This document shows positions 33,190-42,353 of a stretch of DNA of 64,000 bases, in pieces. This DNA is from Kibdelosporangium philippinense (lineage in GTDB: Bacteria; Actinomycetota; Actinomycetes; Mycobacteriales; Pseudonocardiaceae), in the NCBI RefSeq assembly GCF_021390435.2, contig NZ_JAJVCN010000004.1, forward strand, positions 1,654,501-1,718,500, in the 5' to 3' direction. How positions within the stretch are numbered: the first letter of the stretch is position 1; every line of letters begins with the position of its first letter. Position numbers and translations under genes: made by a program. A model generated the notes under the pieces. It was not told the DNA's origin. It saw nothing but the letters and a program-made list of their open reading frames with translations, and made no database searches.

Positions 33190-33590
33190 GCGGAGTTGGC
33201 GAACACCAGCACGGCCGCCTGGTCGCCCGCGCGGACCGGGATCCAGGCTTCGGTGAGGTCGTCGAGACGGTCGAAGTCGAGGCTCAGCAACGCGCGGGAC
33301 TCGAACTCGATCTCGGCGACGAAGTACACCACTTTCTCCCGGATCAACCGCTGCAGGTCGTCAAGGTCGCCAGCGGTCCACCGGACCGGCGGCCTGCCGT
33401 CGAACTTCGCGAAGAAATCGATGAACGGCGTCGCCCGGCCGACCACGACCAGGTAGCCCTCAAGGGAGTTCTGCAAGCACGCCCGGCCACCGCACCGGTT
33501 CTCGTACACCACACCCGTAGCCGACGGCACAAGAAGACACAGCACTTCGGGAACCGCGTCATGCGGATTGAAATCGACGCGCACCTGCAT
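33186..33590 (-). CDS. DUF6210-like protein
   Basis: This 134-residue protein includes LVPSATGVVYENRCGGRACL followed by EGYLVVV, the typical pattern I associate with DUF6210 (TGVVYxNxxGGxxC, EGYLV). The C-terminal half has FESRALLSLDFDRLDDLTEAWIPV. There is no signal peptide or membrane segment. Function is unknown; some members lie near toxin immunity genes, but no toxin is visible here. ATG 33590. Confidence 0.6.
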   Translation of the reverse strand: MQVRVDFNPHDAVPEVLCLLVPSATGVVYENRCGGRACLQNSLEGYLVVVGRATPFIDFFAKFDGRPPVRWTAGDLDDLQRLIREKVVYFVAEIEFESRALLSLDFDRLDDLTEAWIPVRAGDQAAVLVFANSA

Positions 33591-33650
33591 GGACGTAAGC
33601 GTAACGTCCGTACTTCAAAAGCCTGGCGCCGTACGTCCTGTTTGCGGTAG

Positions 33651-34952
33651 ATGTGGTGTGTGGTCCAGATCGTGGACCGGTGGAACACGGCATATTTCCA
33701 TGGCCGTCTCTCCACTGGGGTACTCGCCGAATTGCGCCAGCTCGCTGATGCGTCGCCGGACGCCCTGGCATTGGCCGACCGGGCTTTCCGCTTGATGCGG
33801 ACTGCCCGGCTCGCGCCTGCCGACGTCTCGGTCTTCACCGCGTGGCTGATCGGTTTCGCCATGCCGAGAACCGTGCCAAGCGCTTGGTCAGGCACGGTCC
33901 CACCGGTCACAATGGCGGGCAGACACCGCACCATCGACGAATACGTGGCCCGAAACCCCTGGCACCGGCCGGCCGGGCAGGGCGTGTTCGTCGACATCGG
34001 CTGCGGATTCCCGCCATTCACCACCATGGAGACCGCACAACGGCTCAACGAGTGGCGCGTCATCGGCGTCGACCCGTCGTTCGGGCGATATCTGGTGTAC
34101 GACAAGCAAGGCACGTACGCCTCCTACGACGATGACCTGCGCCTGCGCTACTACCAGGCGGGCAACTTCGATCCTGATCAGACCGCCACCAGGAAGCGCT
34201 TTCAGCAGATTCTCGATCGGCTCCTGCCCAAGCTGACCGGCGACGAAGTGGCCGACGAGGATGGCCGGATCGTGTGCGACCCGATGCGTCAGTACGAGAC
34301 CGGCAACCTCGAACTGCGTGGCGGCGGCATTGGCGAGTTCACAGTGGACGGCGGGGCCGACGTGATCAGGTGCATGAACGTCTTCATGTACTACGACCAC
34401 CCGTTCCGGCAGAAGGCGTTGGCGTGGGCCGAGGACCTGCTGCGGCCCGGCGGCCTGTTCATCTGCGGCAGCAACTGGATCGACTCGGTCGCCTCGCGCT
34501 ACACGGTCTATCGCAAAGAACAGTGCGGGCTGATCGCCAAGGAGTTCGCGTTCAGCATCGACAACATACGGCCGATCGAACTGGCGCCTTGGTACGGGTT
34601 GCACGACGACTACCTGGAAAACCTCGCGAACGCGCATGCGGTCGGCACGATCCGCGAGGACACGCCGTTCCGCCGCCGGTTCGACAAGCGTCTGGACATG
34701 TTGCTCGCCAAACTGAACATGTGCCCACGTGACGCGAACGGCTACCTCGGGCACGCGCCCGACGAGATGCCCGCGGAGGAACGCTCCCGGTGTAGCTCTG
34801 TCCTCGCCTCGCAGCTGGACGACGAAGGTTTCGTGGCCGAGGCCGTCGATGTCCTGCGGCGATCGGGGCGGCACGCGTGGCGCAACCATGTGGGCCATAT
34901 CGCGATGCGACCAGTGACACCACCCCCACTGGCGCCTTCATCTGTACTTTGA
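33651..34952 (+). CDS. Class I SAM-dependent methyltransferase
   Basis: This 433-residue protein carries VFVDIGCGFPPFTTMETAQR near residue 110, which is motif I (DIGCG) of class I methyltransferases, and DVIRCMNVFMYYDHPFRQKA with WAEDLLRPGGLFICGSNW, the usual motifs IV-VI. An N-terminal helical segment of about 100 residues and a C-terminal extension with CPRDANGYLGHAP make it longer than average. The substrate is unknown. ATG 33651 is the earliest start; the gene sits just upstream of, and nearly abuts, the inositol-phosphatase-like gene. Confidence 0.83.
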   Translation: MWCVVQIVDRWNTAYFHGRLSTGVLAELRQLADASPDALALADRAFRLMRTARLAPADVSVFTAWLIGFAMPRTVPSAWSGTVPPVTMAGRHRTIDEYVARNPWHRPAGQGVFVDIGCGFPPFTTMETAQRLNEWRVIGVDPSFGRYLVYDKQGTYASYDDDLRLRYYQAGNFDPDQTATRKRFQQILDRLLPKLTGDEVADEDGRIVCDPMRQYETGNLELRGGGIGEFTVDGGADVIRCMNVFMYYDHPFRQKALAWAEDLLRPGGLFICGSNWIDSVASRYTVYRKEQCGLIAKEFAFSIDNIRPIELAPWYGLHDDYLENLANAHAVGTIREDTPFRRRFDKRLDMLLAKLNMCPRDANGYLGHAPDEMPAEERSRCSSVLASQLDDEGFVAEAVDVLRRSGRHAWRNHVGHIAMRPVTPPPLAPSSVL

Positions 34953-34957
34953 CCCAC

Positions 34958-35740
34958 GTGAACACTGAGCTCATGCTGATCGCCACCCAGGCCGTGTCGT
35001 TGGCGCGACGGATCATCCAGGAGCGGACGCCCGCGAACGTGTCCGCGAAAGGCGACCGCGACATGGTCACCGACGTGGACCTGGCGGTGGAGGAGGCGGT
35101 ACGGGAGTTCCTTGCCGCCGAAACCCCGGAGATCGGCCTGCTCGGCGAGGAACACGGACAAACCGGCTCAACCGCGCAGAACTGGGTGCTTGACCCGATC
35201 GACGGAACCGCGAACTTCGCCCGTGGCATCCCGCTGTGTGCGGTGTCCCTTGCCTTGGTCGACGGTACGAAGCCCGTGCTCGCGGCCATCGACGCGCCCT
35301 TTTTGGACACTCGGTACACGGCGAGCTCCGGCGCGGGCGCGTACGTCAACGGCGAGCCCATTGAATGCTCATCAGTGGAGAACCTGTCCGACGCGATGAT
35401 CTCGATCGGGGACTTCGCGACCGGGGAGCACGCCGCCGAGAAGAACCGGATCCGCCTGAACCTGCTCGCTGAGCTGGGCGCGAACGCACAGCGCATCCGG
35501 ATGATCGGCACTGCCGCGATCGACATGGCATGGGTCGCGCAGGGCAAGCTGGACGCGACGATCAACCTGTCCAATCACCCGTGGGACACCATGGCTGGCG
35601 CGTTGGTCGTGCGCGAGGCGGGTGGCATGGTCGTCGATCACGATGGATCAGACCACTCGATGGAATCCGGCTACACGATCGCGACAACCCCCGGCATCTA
35701 CACTGCGATCATGACGCGACTGGCGGACGCGCAGCGATGA
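34958..35740 (+). CDS. Inositol monophosphatase family protein
   Basis: This 260-residue enzyme has the metal-binding motifs of the FIG superfamily: DMVTDVD, GEEHG (E), DPIDGTANFARG (DPxDGT) and HPWDTMAGALVVREAGG (WD). It should dephosphorylate inositol monophosphate, histidinol phosphate or a nucleotide such as PAP in a magnesium-dependent way. GTG 34958 fits the family start. Its stop overlaps the asparaginase start (ATGA), so the two genes are coupled, though no shared pathway is evident. Confidence 0.92.
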   Translation: MNTELMLIATQAVSLARRIIQERTPANVSAKGDRDMVTDVDLAVEEAVREFLAAETPEIGLLGEEHGQTGSTAQNWVLDPIDGTANFARGIPLCAVSLALVDGTKPVLAAIDAPFLDTRYTASSGAGAYVNGEPIECSSVENLSDAMISIGDFATGEHAAEKNRIRLNLLAELGANAQRIRMIGTAAIDMAWVAQGKLDATINLSNHPWDTMAGALVVREAGGMVVDHDGSDHSMESGYTIATTPGIYTAIMTRLADAQR

Positions 35741-36705
35741 CGCGTCGAGTGGCTGTGTTCGGGCTCGGCGGCACGATCGCGATGACCGCGGACGCCGGTG
35801 GTGGCGTGGTTCCAGCATTGTCCGCAGGGCAACTCGTTGCGGCCGTCCCGGGTCTTGCTGAGACGGGCATAACCGTTGATGTGGTGGACTTCCGGCGTGT
35901 CCCTGGCGCCTCACTGTCCTTTGCGGACATTTACGAGCTTGCCTCGGCCTTTGGCGAGCATGATGGTTTCGTGGTCACGCAGGGGACCGACACCATTGAG
36001 GAAACCGCTTATCTGCTGGACCTCCTGCACGCACGGGACGAGCCCGTTGTGGTGACGGGAGCTATGCGCAATCCGACGTTGGCTGGAGCCGACGGCCCGG
36101 CCAACGTGTTGGCAGCCATCCAGACCGCGGCGTCTCCGGTGGCTCGTGGACTTGGTGCGCTTGTGGTGTTCGCTGACGAGATCCATGCCGCGGTCCGCGT
36201 GCGGAAGACGCACACCACAAGTGGATACACGTTCCAGTCGGCGAATGGCGGGCCGCTTGGCTACGTCGTCGAAGGCACTCCCCGCATCGTCAACCGACCA
36301 AACGCTCGCTTGAGCATCCCTCCTGCCCGAGAGCGCGACCAAGTCGAAGTTGCCGTGGTCCCCATGCTGTTGGGAGACAACGGGACTGTTCTTGAGGCCG
36401 TAGGTGACCGGGTCGATGGGCTTGTGGTGGCCGCGTTTGGCGTCGGGCACGTGCCGGTGGCCGTCGTTGAGGTCCTCAGTGGACTGGCCGAACGGATGCC
36501 GGTTGTGCTGGCTTCCCGTACCGGCGCGGGGTCAACGCTTGAGCGGACGTACGCTTTTGCGGGGTCCGAATCGGACATGCTCGGCCGAGGCCTGATCCCG
36601 GCTGGCTTCCTCGACCCGCTCAAATCCCGTGTCCTCTTGCGACACCTGCTCAGCACCGGTCACGACAAAGCAAGCATCGCCGAGGTCTTCCGGCGCGCGG
36701 GTTAG
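35737..36705 (+). CDS. L-asparaginase (type I/II family)
   Basis: This 322-residue asparaginase has GLGGTIAMTAD with the first nucleophile threonine (T13) and VTQGTDTIEETAYLLDLL with the second threonine, plus VVTGAMRNPTLAGADGPANV, the conserved block of bacterial asparaginases. It should convert L-asparagine to aspartate and ammonia. The length is normal and no signal peptide is seen, so it is cytoplasmic. ATG 35737 overlaps the preceding stop. The gene ends against the convergent LLM oxidoreductase with a small overlap. Confidence 0.93.
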   Translation: MTRRVAVFGLGGTIAMTADAGGGVVPALSAGQLVAAVPGLAETGITVDVVDFRRVPGASLSFADIYELASAFGEHDGFVVTQGTDTIEETAYLLDLLHARDEPVVVTGAMRNPTLAGADGPANVLAAIQTAASPVARGLGALVVFADEIHAAVRVRKTHTTSGYTFQSANGGPLGYVVEGTPRIVNRPNARLSIPPARERDQVEVAVVPMLLGDNGTVLEAVGDRVDGLVVAAFGVGHVPVAVVEVLSGLAERMPVVLASRTGAGSTLERTYAFAGSESDMLGRGLIPAGFLDPLKSRVLLRHLLSTGHDKASIAEVFRRAG

Positions 36706-37595
36706 GCACGTTCCTCGGCGACGGCCGTACGCAGCGCGGGAGCGACTTCCTCGGCGAACCTCCGGATGGTCCGTGGATCGTCGCCGCCGATGAAGAACGC
36801 GCTGAACCCGTGCTCGATGACCAACGGCAGCAGCTCGTCAACCCAGTCCTCTGGCCTGCCACGCAGGAAAGTGTCCGACTGGTCGTCGAAACTCGGCCGC
36901 ACGATGTTCAGCAGCCTGCGGACCTGACGCGGGTCACGGCCCGCATTCGCCGCGGCCTCGTCGATGATCGCGTTGGACCGGGCGATGTCGCCTTGCTTGA
37001 GGTACTCGAGGGTCGGCAGCCAGCCGTCGGCCTTGCTCCCGGTCAGTTTGAGCATCCTCGGCTTGTACGCACCAAGCCAGATCGAGATGTCGTGCGCGGG
37101 CTTCGGGCCGTGTTTCATCCCAGGCACTTGATAGTGCTTGCCGTCAAAGCGAAACGCGCCTCGGGTATCGGCATCCCACACACCCCGGAAGATGTCGATC
37201 GCCTCGGACAACGTCTCGATCCGCTCGCCAGGGCTCTTGCGCCCGCCGCCCATGCCATGGATCGGGTCGACGAAACTGCCCGCGCCGATGCCCAACTCGA
37301 AACGCCCGTGGGAGAGCAGATCCAGGCTGGCCGCTGACTTGGCGAGAACCGCGGGCGGCCGCAACGGCAGGTTGAGCACGTTTCCGGTGACCAGGATCCG
37401 CTCGGTCCGCGCGGCGACCCAGCTCAGCAAGGTCCACGCATCCAGCAGGCCCACGTTGTACGGGTGGTCCTGGAAAGTGGCCGCGTCCAGCCCGACAGCC
37501 TCGGTCAACTCGGCCAGTCCCACCACACGGTCCGGATCGTTCACGGACGGCGTGATGAACGTGCCCAACACCAGGTCATGACCATAGTCAGTCAT
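36702..37595 (-). CDS. LLM-class flavin-dependent oxidoreductase
   Basis: This 297-residue protein has the luciferase-like fold with FQDHPYNVGLLDAWTLLSWV, LATGNVLNLPLR-like VTGNVLNLPLR, and LGIGAGSFVDPIHGMGG, and ends with an Ala/Glu-rich tail. These enzymes use FMN or F420 to oxidise small organic molecules. ATG 37595 (MTDYGHDLVLG) is the credible start. A longer open frame to 38282 arises only because the damaged permease upstream is in the same frame. No partner gene for substrate identity is apparent. Confidence 0.85.
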   Translation of the reverse strand: MTDYGHDLVLGTFITPSVNDPDRVVGLAELTEAVGLDAATFQDHPYNVGLLDAWTLLSWVAARTERILVTGNVLNLPLRPPAVLAKSAASLDLLSHGRFELGIGAGSFVDPIHGMGGGRKSPGERIETLSEAIDIFRGVWDADTRGAFRFDGKHYQVPGMKHGPKPAHDISIWLGAYKPRMLKLTGSKADGWLPTLEYLKQGDIARSNAIIDEAAANAGRDPRQVRRLLNIVRPSFDDQSDTFLRGRPEDWVDELLPLVIEHGFSAFFIGGDDPRTIRRFAEEVAPALRTAVAEERA

Positions 37596-37645
37596 GGTCG
37601 CGACAACACAGTCGATGGCCGAGATATTCCTACACCTCACCGCGT

Positions 37646-38291
37646 TTACGCAGCGAGCAGGAACAACGGGACGCCGACGAGAGCGGTGAACACGCCGACG
37701 GGAACCTCGCGTGGCGCGTACGAGATCCGGGCGAGCGCGTCCGTCCAGACCAGGAAAATCGCACCGGCCAGCGCGGTGAACGGCAGCAGGACCCGGTGCG
37801 TCGGGCCAACCAGAAAACGCACCCCGTGCGGAACGATCAGGCTGACGAAGCCGATCGCACCCACCGAGGCCACCGCGACCGAAGTCAACAGAGCGGTAGC
37901 GACCAGCAGGACAACCCGAGTCCGGCGAACGTTGACGCCAAGGCCGGCGGCGGTCTCGGTACCCAGCGCGAGTGTGTCCAATGCCCGAGTGCACAGCCAG
38001 ATCGCGGCGAGTCCCACAACTGCCGTGACAGCGCTGATCGCGACCGATTCCCACCGCGCCGAAGACTGGACCCAAGCAACCCGTGACACCAACGGCGTTG
38101 GCTCCAGTGCCGAGCACGACAACCGCAACCGCGCTTGAGGACGCTCCATTTGAGACACCCAGAAGGTGCGGATCAGCCAGCGAATTGCGTGTGACACCTT
38201 GCAAAACGGCGCCACAGACCGCGAGGACCGCGCCGACCATCGCAGCCAGTACGACCCGGGGAATACGCAGCTCCCAGATCACCGAGTCGGT
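37646..38291 (-). pseudogene. FecCD-type siderophore ABC permease, multiply deleted
   Basis: The N-terminal part reads SVIWELRIPRVVLAAMVGAV and VLQGVTRNSLADPHLLGVSN, classic FecCD permease. The C-terminal part, in another frame, reads TLALGTETAAGLGVNVRRTR, SVGAIGFVSLIVPHGVRFLV and YAPREVPVGVFTALVGVPLF. Roughly the first 45 residues and about 100 central residues are missing, and the frame changes near 38100. Such permeases import ferric siderophores. The gene has clearly lost function; the joins are deletions rather than single-base slips. Confidence 0.88.
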
Positions 38292-38838
38292 CAGTCTGGG
38301 TCGCCTGCTTGATCACGTCGCGTTGCTTGGCGATCAACGCGTTGGCGCGGTCCTGGATGCCGAAGATCTTGCCGTAGTCCTCGTAGTCACGGAAAAGCCG
38401 CTCGAACGGGGTGCCCGTCTCCTGCTGGGGACAGTCCACCGCGCTGATGTACGACGGCAGCCCGAGGCTCTGCAGCTCTTCGCGCGTGCCGACCTTGTCC
38501 TTGGTGAACCACGACTTGAACGAGCTGACCACCAGGTCGGGCGTGGCCGCGCGGAGTTGCTCGCCGGACAGCTCCTTCGCGCTGAGCACTGGGATCTTGT
38601 TGTACGCGTCCAGGTACTCCGGCAGGATCCTGCCTGCCCGGTACGCCGTGGCCCAGCGCCAGCAACGTCTCGGTCGACGACTGTTCCAGCGTGACAACCC
38701 GGCTGGGGGATCGGTCGAACCGGAGTTCTTGACCGCAGCTGGTCACAGTGATTGGCCCTGGGACTGCGTTTGCTGTACGGGTACCGCACACGCCGCGACC
38801 ATGACCGTTGCGGACAACACCGCAGCCAACCGGATCAC
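38292..38838 (-). pseudogene. Siderophore-binding lipoprotein (FecB-like), multiply frameshifted and truncated
   Basis: GTG 38838, five bases after GGAGG, begins a lipoprotein signal (IRLAAVLSATVMVAACAV, lipobox VAAC). The frame breaks near 38760. Another frame gives TVTSCGQELRFDRSPSRVVT and EQSSTETLLALG, and a third gives RILPEYLDAYNKIPVLSAKE, then ATPDLVVSSFKSWF to KQATQT. All are regular FecB-family segments. The C-terminal half is gone; at about 38290 the sequence jumps into the FecCD permease. The importer appears to have collapsed as a unit. Confidence 0.85.
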
Positions 38839-38920
38839 CAAGACCTCCGCTATTGCATATATTTTGCAACTACCAATTAGTTGTCGGTATACCGTAACGT
38901 ACTGACAACGGTTTTCATCA

Positions 38921-40120
38921 GTGGTCAGGGGTTGGGACCCAACGAGCGTCTATCGAAGGGGAGCCGTGTTTCTCCGGCTATGGACTGGCACGACCGCGTC
39001 CGGCCTGGCCACCTGGGCGCTGCCGTTCATTCTGGGGCTGGCAGTCCTCGACCGAACCCTCACACCGGCCGCACTTGGTGTGATCTTGGCCGCCAGGACG
39101 ATCGGTTTCCTGGCGGCCGTGCCTGTCGGCAGGGTTCTGGCGGACAGGTACGCACGCCGAGCGGTGGTGTTGTGGTCGGGCTTGATCGCGGCCATCGGGT
39201 CGCCGGTGATCGCGATGAGCTCGGTGCCCGTGATGGCTGTCGCGGCCACGGTCGTCGGAGTTGGGCAGGGCGCGTGCCGTCCGGCGTTCCAGGCCTTGGT
39301 GGCTGAGGTCGTGCCCGAGGATCGCAGGCAGCGGGCCAACGCGGCGATGACGCTGTCGGTACGTGTGACCACCTTGGTGGCGCCCGGCCTGACCGCTTTG
39401 CTCGCGACTGTCGTGAGCACGGGCGGGCTGCTTGTCGGAACTGGCGTGTTGTGGCTGGTAGCGGCTCTGGTCCCGCCCAAGGGGGCGGGGAAGCCCGTGG
39501 CTGCCCCTGACACGCGGCTGGTGAAGGAGTTCGTCGAGGGGATTCACGAAGCCCGGCGGCATCCGTGGTTTGTCGCTGGGCTCGGCGCGTTGGCAGCGGT
39601 GATCTTCACCGGCTACTCGGCGACCGGCGTGGCCTTGCCGCTGTTGAGCGAATCCGAGGGGATGCTCACCGCGGCTCTGACCGGATACACCGCTGGGGCG
39701 CTGGTCGGGGCGTTGATCATGTCCAGGTGGCGGCCCCGATCACCGGGACGGGCCGCCCTGGCTGGACTGGCGTGTTACGGGTTCGCGCCGCTGAGCCTGT
39801 TGCTGGACGCTGGGCCCGTTGTCGTGGTGGCTGCTTATGTCGTCACCGGGATCGGCATCGAGCTGTTCAACGTGCCGTGGTTCACCGCGACCCAGCGCGA
39901 GGTCGAGCCGCGGCTGCTCGCCCGGGTTTCCTCTTTGGACTTCCTGCTGTCCTACGGATTGGCCCCCATCGGCTTGGCGTTGATCGCACCGGCCATCGAA
40001 GCCTTTGGCACGACGGCTGTTTTGGCCGCGTGTGCGGCCGTGTGCTTCGCCGCTCCCGGCCTCGCGGCCTTGGTTCCGGGGGCCCGCGGGTTTCAGTCGC
40101 TTGTCAAAGCCAACCGCTGA
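38921..40120 (+). CDS. MFS transporter
   Basis: This 399-residue protein has about twelve hydrophobic segments and the MFS loop motif GRVLADRYARRAVV between helices 2 and 3. GACRPAFQALVAEVVPEDRR and a weaker repeat later (MSRWRPRSPGRAAL) support an EntS/MFS-1-like exporter. It is divergent from the collapsed siderophore importer across an AT-rich 80-bp region that could hold shared promoters, so a role in siderophore export is plausible. GTG 38921 is used; the true start may be further in (38966). Confidence 0.8.
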   Translation: MVRGWDPTSVYRRGAVFLRLWTGTTASGLATWALPFILGLAVLDRTLTPAALGVILAARTIGFLAAVPVGRVLADRYARRAVVLWSGLIAAIGSPVIAMSSVPVMAVAATVVGVGQGACRPAFQALVAEVVPEDRRQRANAAMTLSVRVTTLVAPGLTALLATVVSTGGLLVGTGVLWLVAALVPPKGAGKPVAAPDTRLVKEFVEGIHEARRHPWFVAGLGALAAVIFTGYSATGVALPLLSESEGMLTAALTGYTAGALVGALIMSRWRPRSPGRAALAGLACYGFAPLSLLLDAGPVVVVAAYVVTGIGIELFNVPWFTATQREVEPRLLARVSSLDFLLSYGLAPIGLALIAPAIEAFGTTAVLAACAAVCFAAPGLAALVPGARGFQSLVKANR

Positions 40121-40890
40121 CTGATTTCCTCGCCAGCCTTACGAACCAGTTCAACCAGTTGGGGCTGTTGCTCGGGCGAAACCCGAGACGCCACCGCGGC
40201 AACACTCACCGCGGCCACGACCGAACCAGCCTCATCCCGGATAGGCGCGGCAACCCCGAGGACCTCGGCATCAACCTCAGCCCGGGTAACTGAATATCCG
40301 TTCTCACGAATCTCAGCCAACCGAGCCATCAAGTCATCGACGCTGGTCAGCGTGTTCGGCGTGAACCGCTGCAGCGAAGAAACCGCCAGAATCTCGCGAG
40401 CCTCCTCCGGAGCCGTCCACGCCAGCAGCACCAACGCCGAAGCGCCCGCGTTGATCGGCAAAGTGCTTCCGCGCTCGTAAGAGATCCGGACCCGGTGCGT
40501 TTCGGACTCCGCCCGGTCAAGGCACACCACGAGATCTCCGACCCGCCGAGTCAGCAGCACGGTCTCGTGCGCCGAAGCCGCAAGCGAGGCCATCACAGGC
40601 GCGGCCACCTCGGACAGGCCGTACGACTTACGAGCAAGCCTGGCCAGTTCGAGGATCCGCAGGCCTAGGCGGAATCCGCCACCGGGTGCCTCCTCAAGGA
40701 AATGGCTGCCGACCAGGCTTTGCAGGTAGCGATACGCCGTCGACTTCGCCACGCCAAGCCTGCTCGCCACTTCAAGCCCGGAGACCACCGGCAGGTCCTC
40801 GGAGAACATGCCGAGGATGTCCAGCGCCTTGTCCGCGGTGGAGTTGCGCTCCCGATAGCCCGATGAATCGCGTCCAGCCATAGGCAACAT
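40093..40890 (-). CDS. IclR-family transcriptional regulator
   Basis: This 265-residue regulator has an N-terminal winged HTH (VASRLGVAKSTAYRYLQSLV). The C-terminal IclR ligand domain has GSTLPINAGASALVLLAW and YSVTRAEVDAEVLGVAAPIR, matching the conserved positions of the family. It is the last gene of the dehydrogenase-aldolase-transporter operon. ATG 40890 overlaps the dehydrogenase stop as TAATG. It probably controls the divergent aromatic catabolism cluster through the inverted repeat at 44283-44322. Confidence 0.92.
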   Translation of the reverse strand: MLPMAGRDSSGYRERNSTADKALDILGMFSEDLPVVSGLEVASRLGVAKSTAYRYLQSLVGSHFLEEAPGGGFRLGLRILELARLARKSYGLSEVAAPVMASLAASAHETVLLTRRVGDLVVCLDRAESETHRVRISYERGSTLPINAGASALVLLAWTAPEEAREILAVSSLQRFTPNTLTSVDDLMARLAEIRENGYSVTRAEVDAEVLGVAAPIRDEAGSVVAAVSVAAVASRVSPEQQPQLVELVRKAGEEISQRLALTSD

Positions 40891-42350
40891 TATGCGTAGG
40901 TGATGTGCACCGCCTTCGTCTCGGTGAAGCTGACCAGCTCTTCGAGACACTCTTCCCGGCCGATCCCGGACGACTTGACCCCGCCGAACGGCGTACCGAC
41001 GTAGTGCGTCGACGAGCCGTTGACCCACACGTACCCGGCTTCAAGGGCATTGGCGACGCGGTGTGCGCGGCGCAGGTCGTTGGTCCAGACCGACCCGGTC
41101 AGGCCGTATTCGACGGAGTTGGCGATGCGCACGGCCTCGGCCTCGTCCCGGAACGACAGCACGCTCAGCACCGGCCCGAAAACCTCCTCCTGCGCGATCC
41201 GCATGTCCGGCGTGACATCCGTGAACACGGTCGGCTCGACCGCCAGTGCCGTGCCAGGAACCGCGGCGCCACCAGCCGCGACAGACGCGCCTTCGCCGCG
41301 TGCGATCTCCAGGTAGCTGGTGACCTTGTCGAACTGGTCCTGGGAAACCAGGGTGCCGACGTCGGTCGCCGGGTCGAACGGGTCGCCAGCGCGCAGCGAT
41401 TGGGCCAGCCGAGCGACCTCAGCGACGACCTCCGCGCGAATGTCCTCGTGTACGACCAAGCGCGTGGTGGAACCGCAGGATTGGCCGCACCACGAGAAGT
41501 TCATGCCGTGCACAACCGATTGCGCGACCTCAGCAGGCGAGGCGTCCGGGAAGGCGATCATCGCGTTCTTGCCGCCCAGTTCCAGCGTCACGTTCTTCAC
41601 CGAGGTCTCGGCCGCGGCACGCTGAATGATCAGCCCGGTCCGCGCGCTGCCGATGAACGCGATCCGCCGAACCTCAGGGTGCCGCACGATGGCGTCGCCG
41701 GTCGCCGGTCCGCTGCCGGTCAGGATCGACAGCACGCCCTCTGGCAGCAGATTGGCGATCAGCTCGCCGAGCCGCAGGGCCGAGAGCGGAGTCTGGTGCG
41801 GTGCCTTGAGGATCACGCTGTTGCCCGCCACCAGCGGCGCCGCGATCTTGCCTGCCGCGAACATGATCGGGTGGTTGTAGGGGATGATCCTGGCGACGAC
41901 GCCGATCGGCTGGTGGGTCGTGAAGTGCAGCTGATCCGCGGTCACCGGGATCGTGTCACCGGTCAGTGAGCGGGCGATGTCGGCGAAGTACTCCAGCATC
42001 TCCGCGCCGCGGTGCACGTCGTCCTGCGCCAGCCGGATGATGTTTCCACCGTCCAAAGTGTCCAGTGCGGCCAGCTCGGCGGCGTTTTCCCTGACCCTGG
42101 CCGCGATCTGGCGGACGATCGCGGCACGTTCCACGATCGGCGTGGCCGCCCATGCGGGAAAGCCTTGGGCCGCGGCGGCTACGGCCGCGTCGACTTCTGC
42201 TTGGCCCGCGTCCGGCACGTGGGCGATCACCTTGCCGGTGACCGGTGACGGGTTGTCGTAGGTGGTCTTCGCCGGGACGAGCTTGCCACCGATGAGCAGC
42301 CGCCAGTCGTGCGCGAGCGTGTCGGCGGTCAACGTGATCGCGTCAGGCAT
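40890..42350 (-). CDS. Aldehyde dehydrogenase family protein
   Basis: This 486-residue NAD(P)-dependent dehydrogenase has IPYNHPIMFAAGKIAAPLVA, the cofactor motif around FIGSARTG, the general base glutamate in VTLELGGKNAMIAFP, and the active-site cysteine in SWCGQSCGSTTRLVV. It should oxidise an aldehyde released in the aromatic pathway to an acid. It lies in an operon with the class II aldolase and MFS transporter. The coupling to the IclR gene points to co-regulation. The preceding aldolase gene ends 3 bp before it. Confidence 0.9.
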   Translation of the reverse strand: MPDAITLTADTLAHDWRLLIGGKLVPAKTTYDNPSPVTGKVIAHVPDAGQAEVDAAVAAAAQGFPAWAATPIVERAAIVRQIAARVRENAAELAALDTLDGGNIIRLAQDDVHRGAEMLEYFADIARSLTGDTIPVTADQLHFTTHQPIGVVARIIPYNHPIMFAAGKIAAPLVAGNSVILKAPHQTPLSALRLGELIANLLPEGVLSILTGSGPATGDAIVRHPEVRRIAFIGSARTGLIIQRAAAETSVKNVTLELGGKNAMIAFPDASPAEVAQSVVHGMNFSWCGQSCGSTTRLVVHEDIRAEVVAEVARLAQSLRAGDPFDPATDVGTLVSQDQFDKVTSYLEIARGEGASVAAGGAAVPGTALAVEPTVFTDVTPDMRIAQEEVFGPVLSVLSFRDEAEAVRIANSVEYGLTGSVWTNDLRRAHRVANALEAGYVWVNGSSTHYVGTPFGGVKSSGIGREECLEELVSFTETKAVHITYA

Positions 42351-42353
42351 CGG

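Noticed and set aside
36702..38282. A 526-residue fusion of a permease and an LLM oxidoreductase
   Set aside because: The middle is translated noise; the LLM protein has its own ATG at 37595 and the permease continues in another frame.
38839..38920. Iron-dependent regulator (IdeR/DtxR) box between siderophore genes
   Set aside because: AT-rich palindromes exist (for example TTGCA-N8-TGCAA), but none resembles the TTAGGTTAGCCTAACCTAA consensus.
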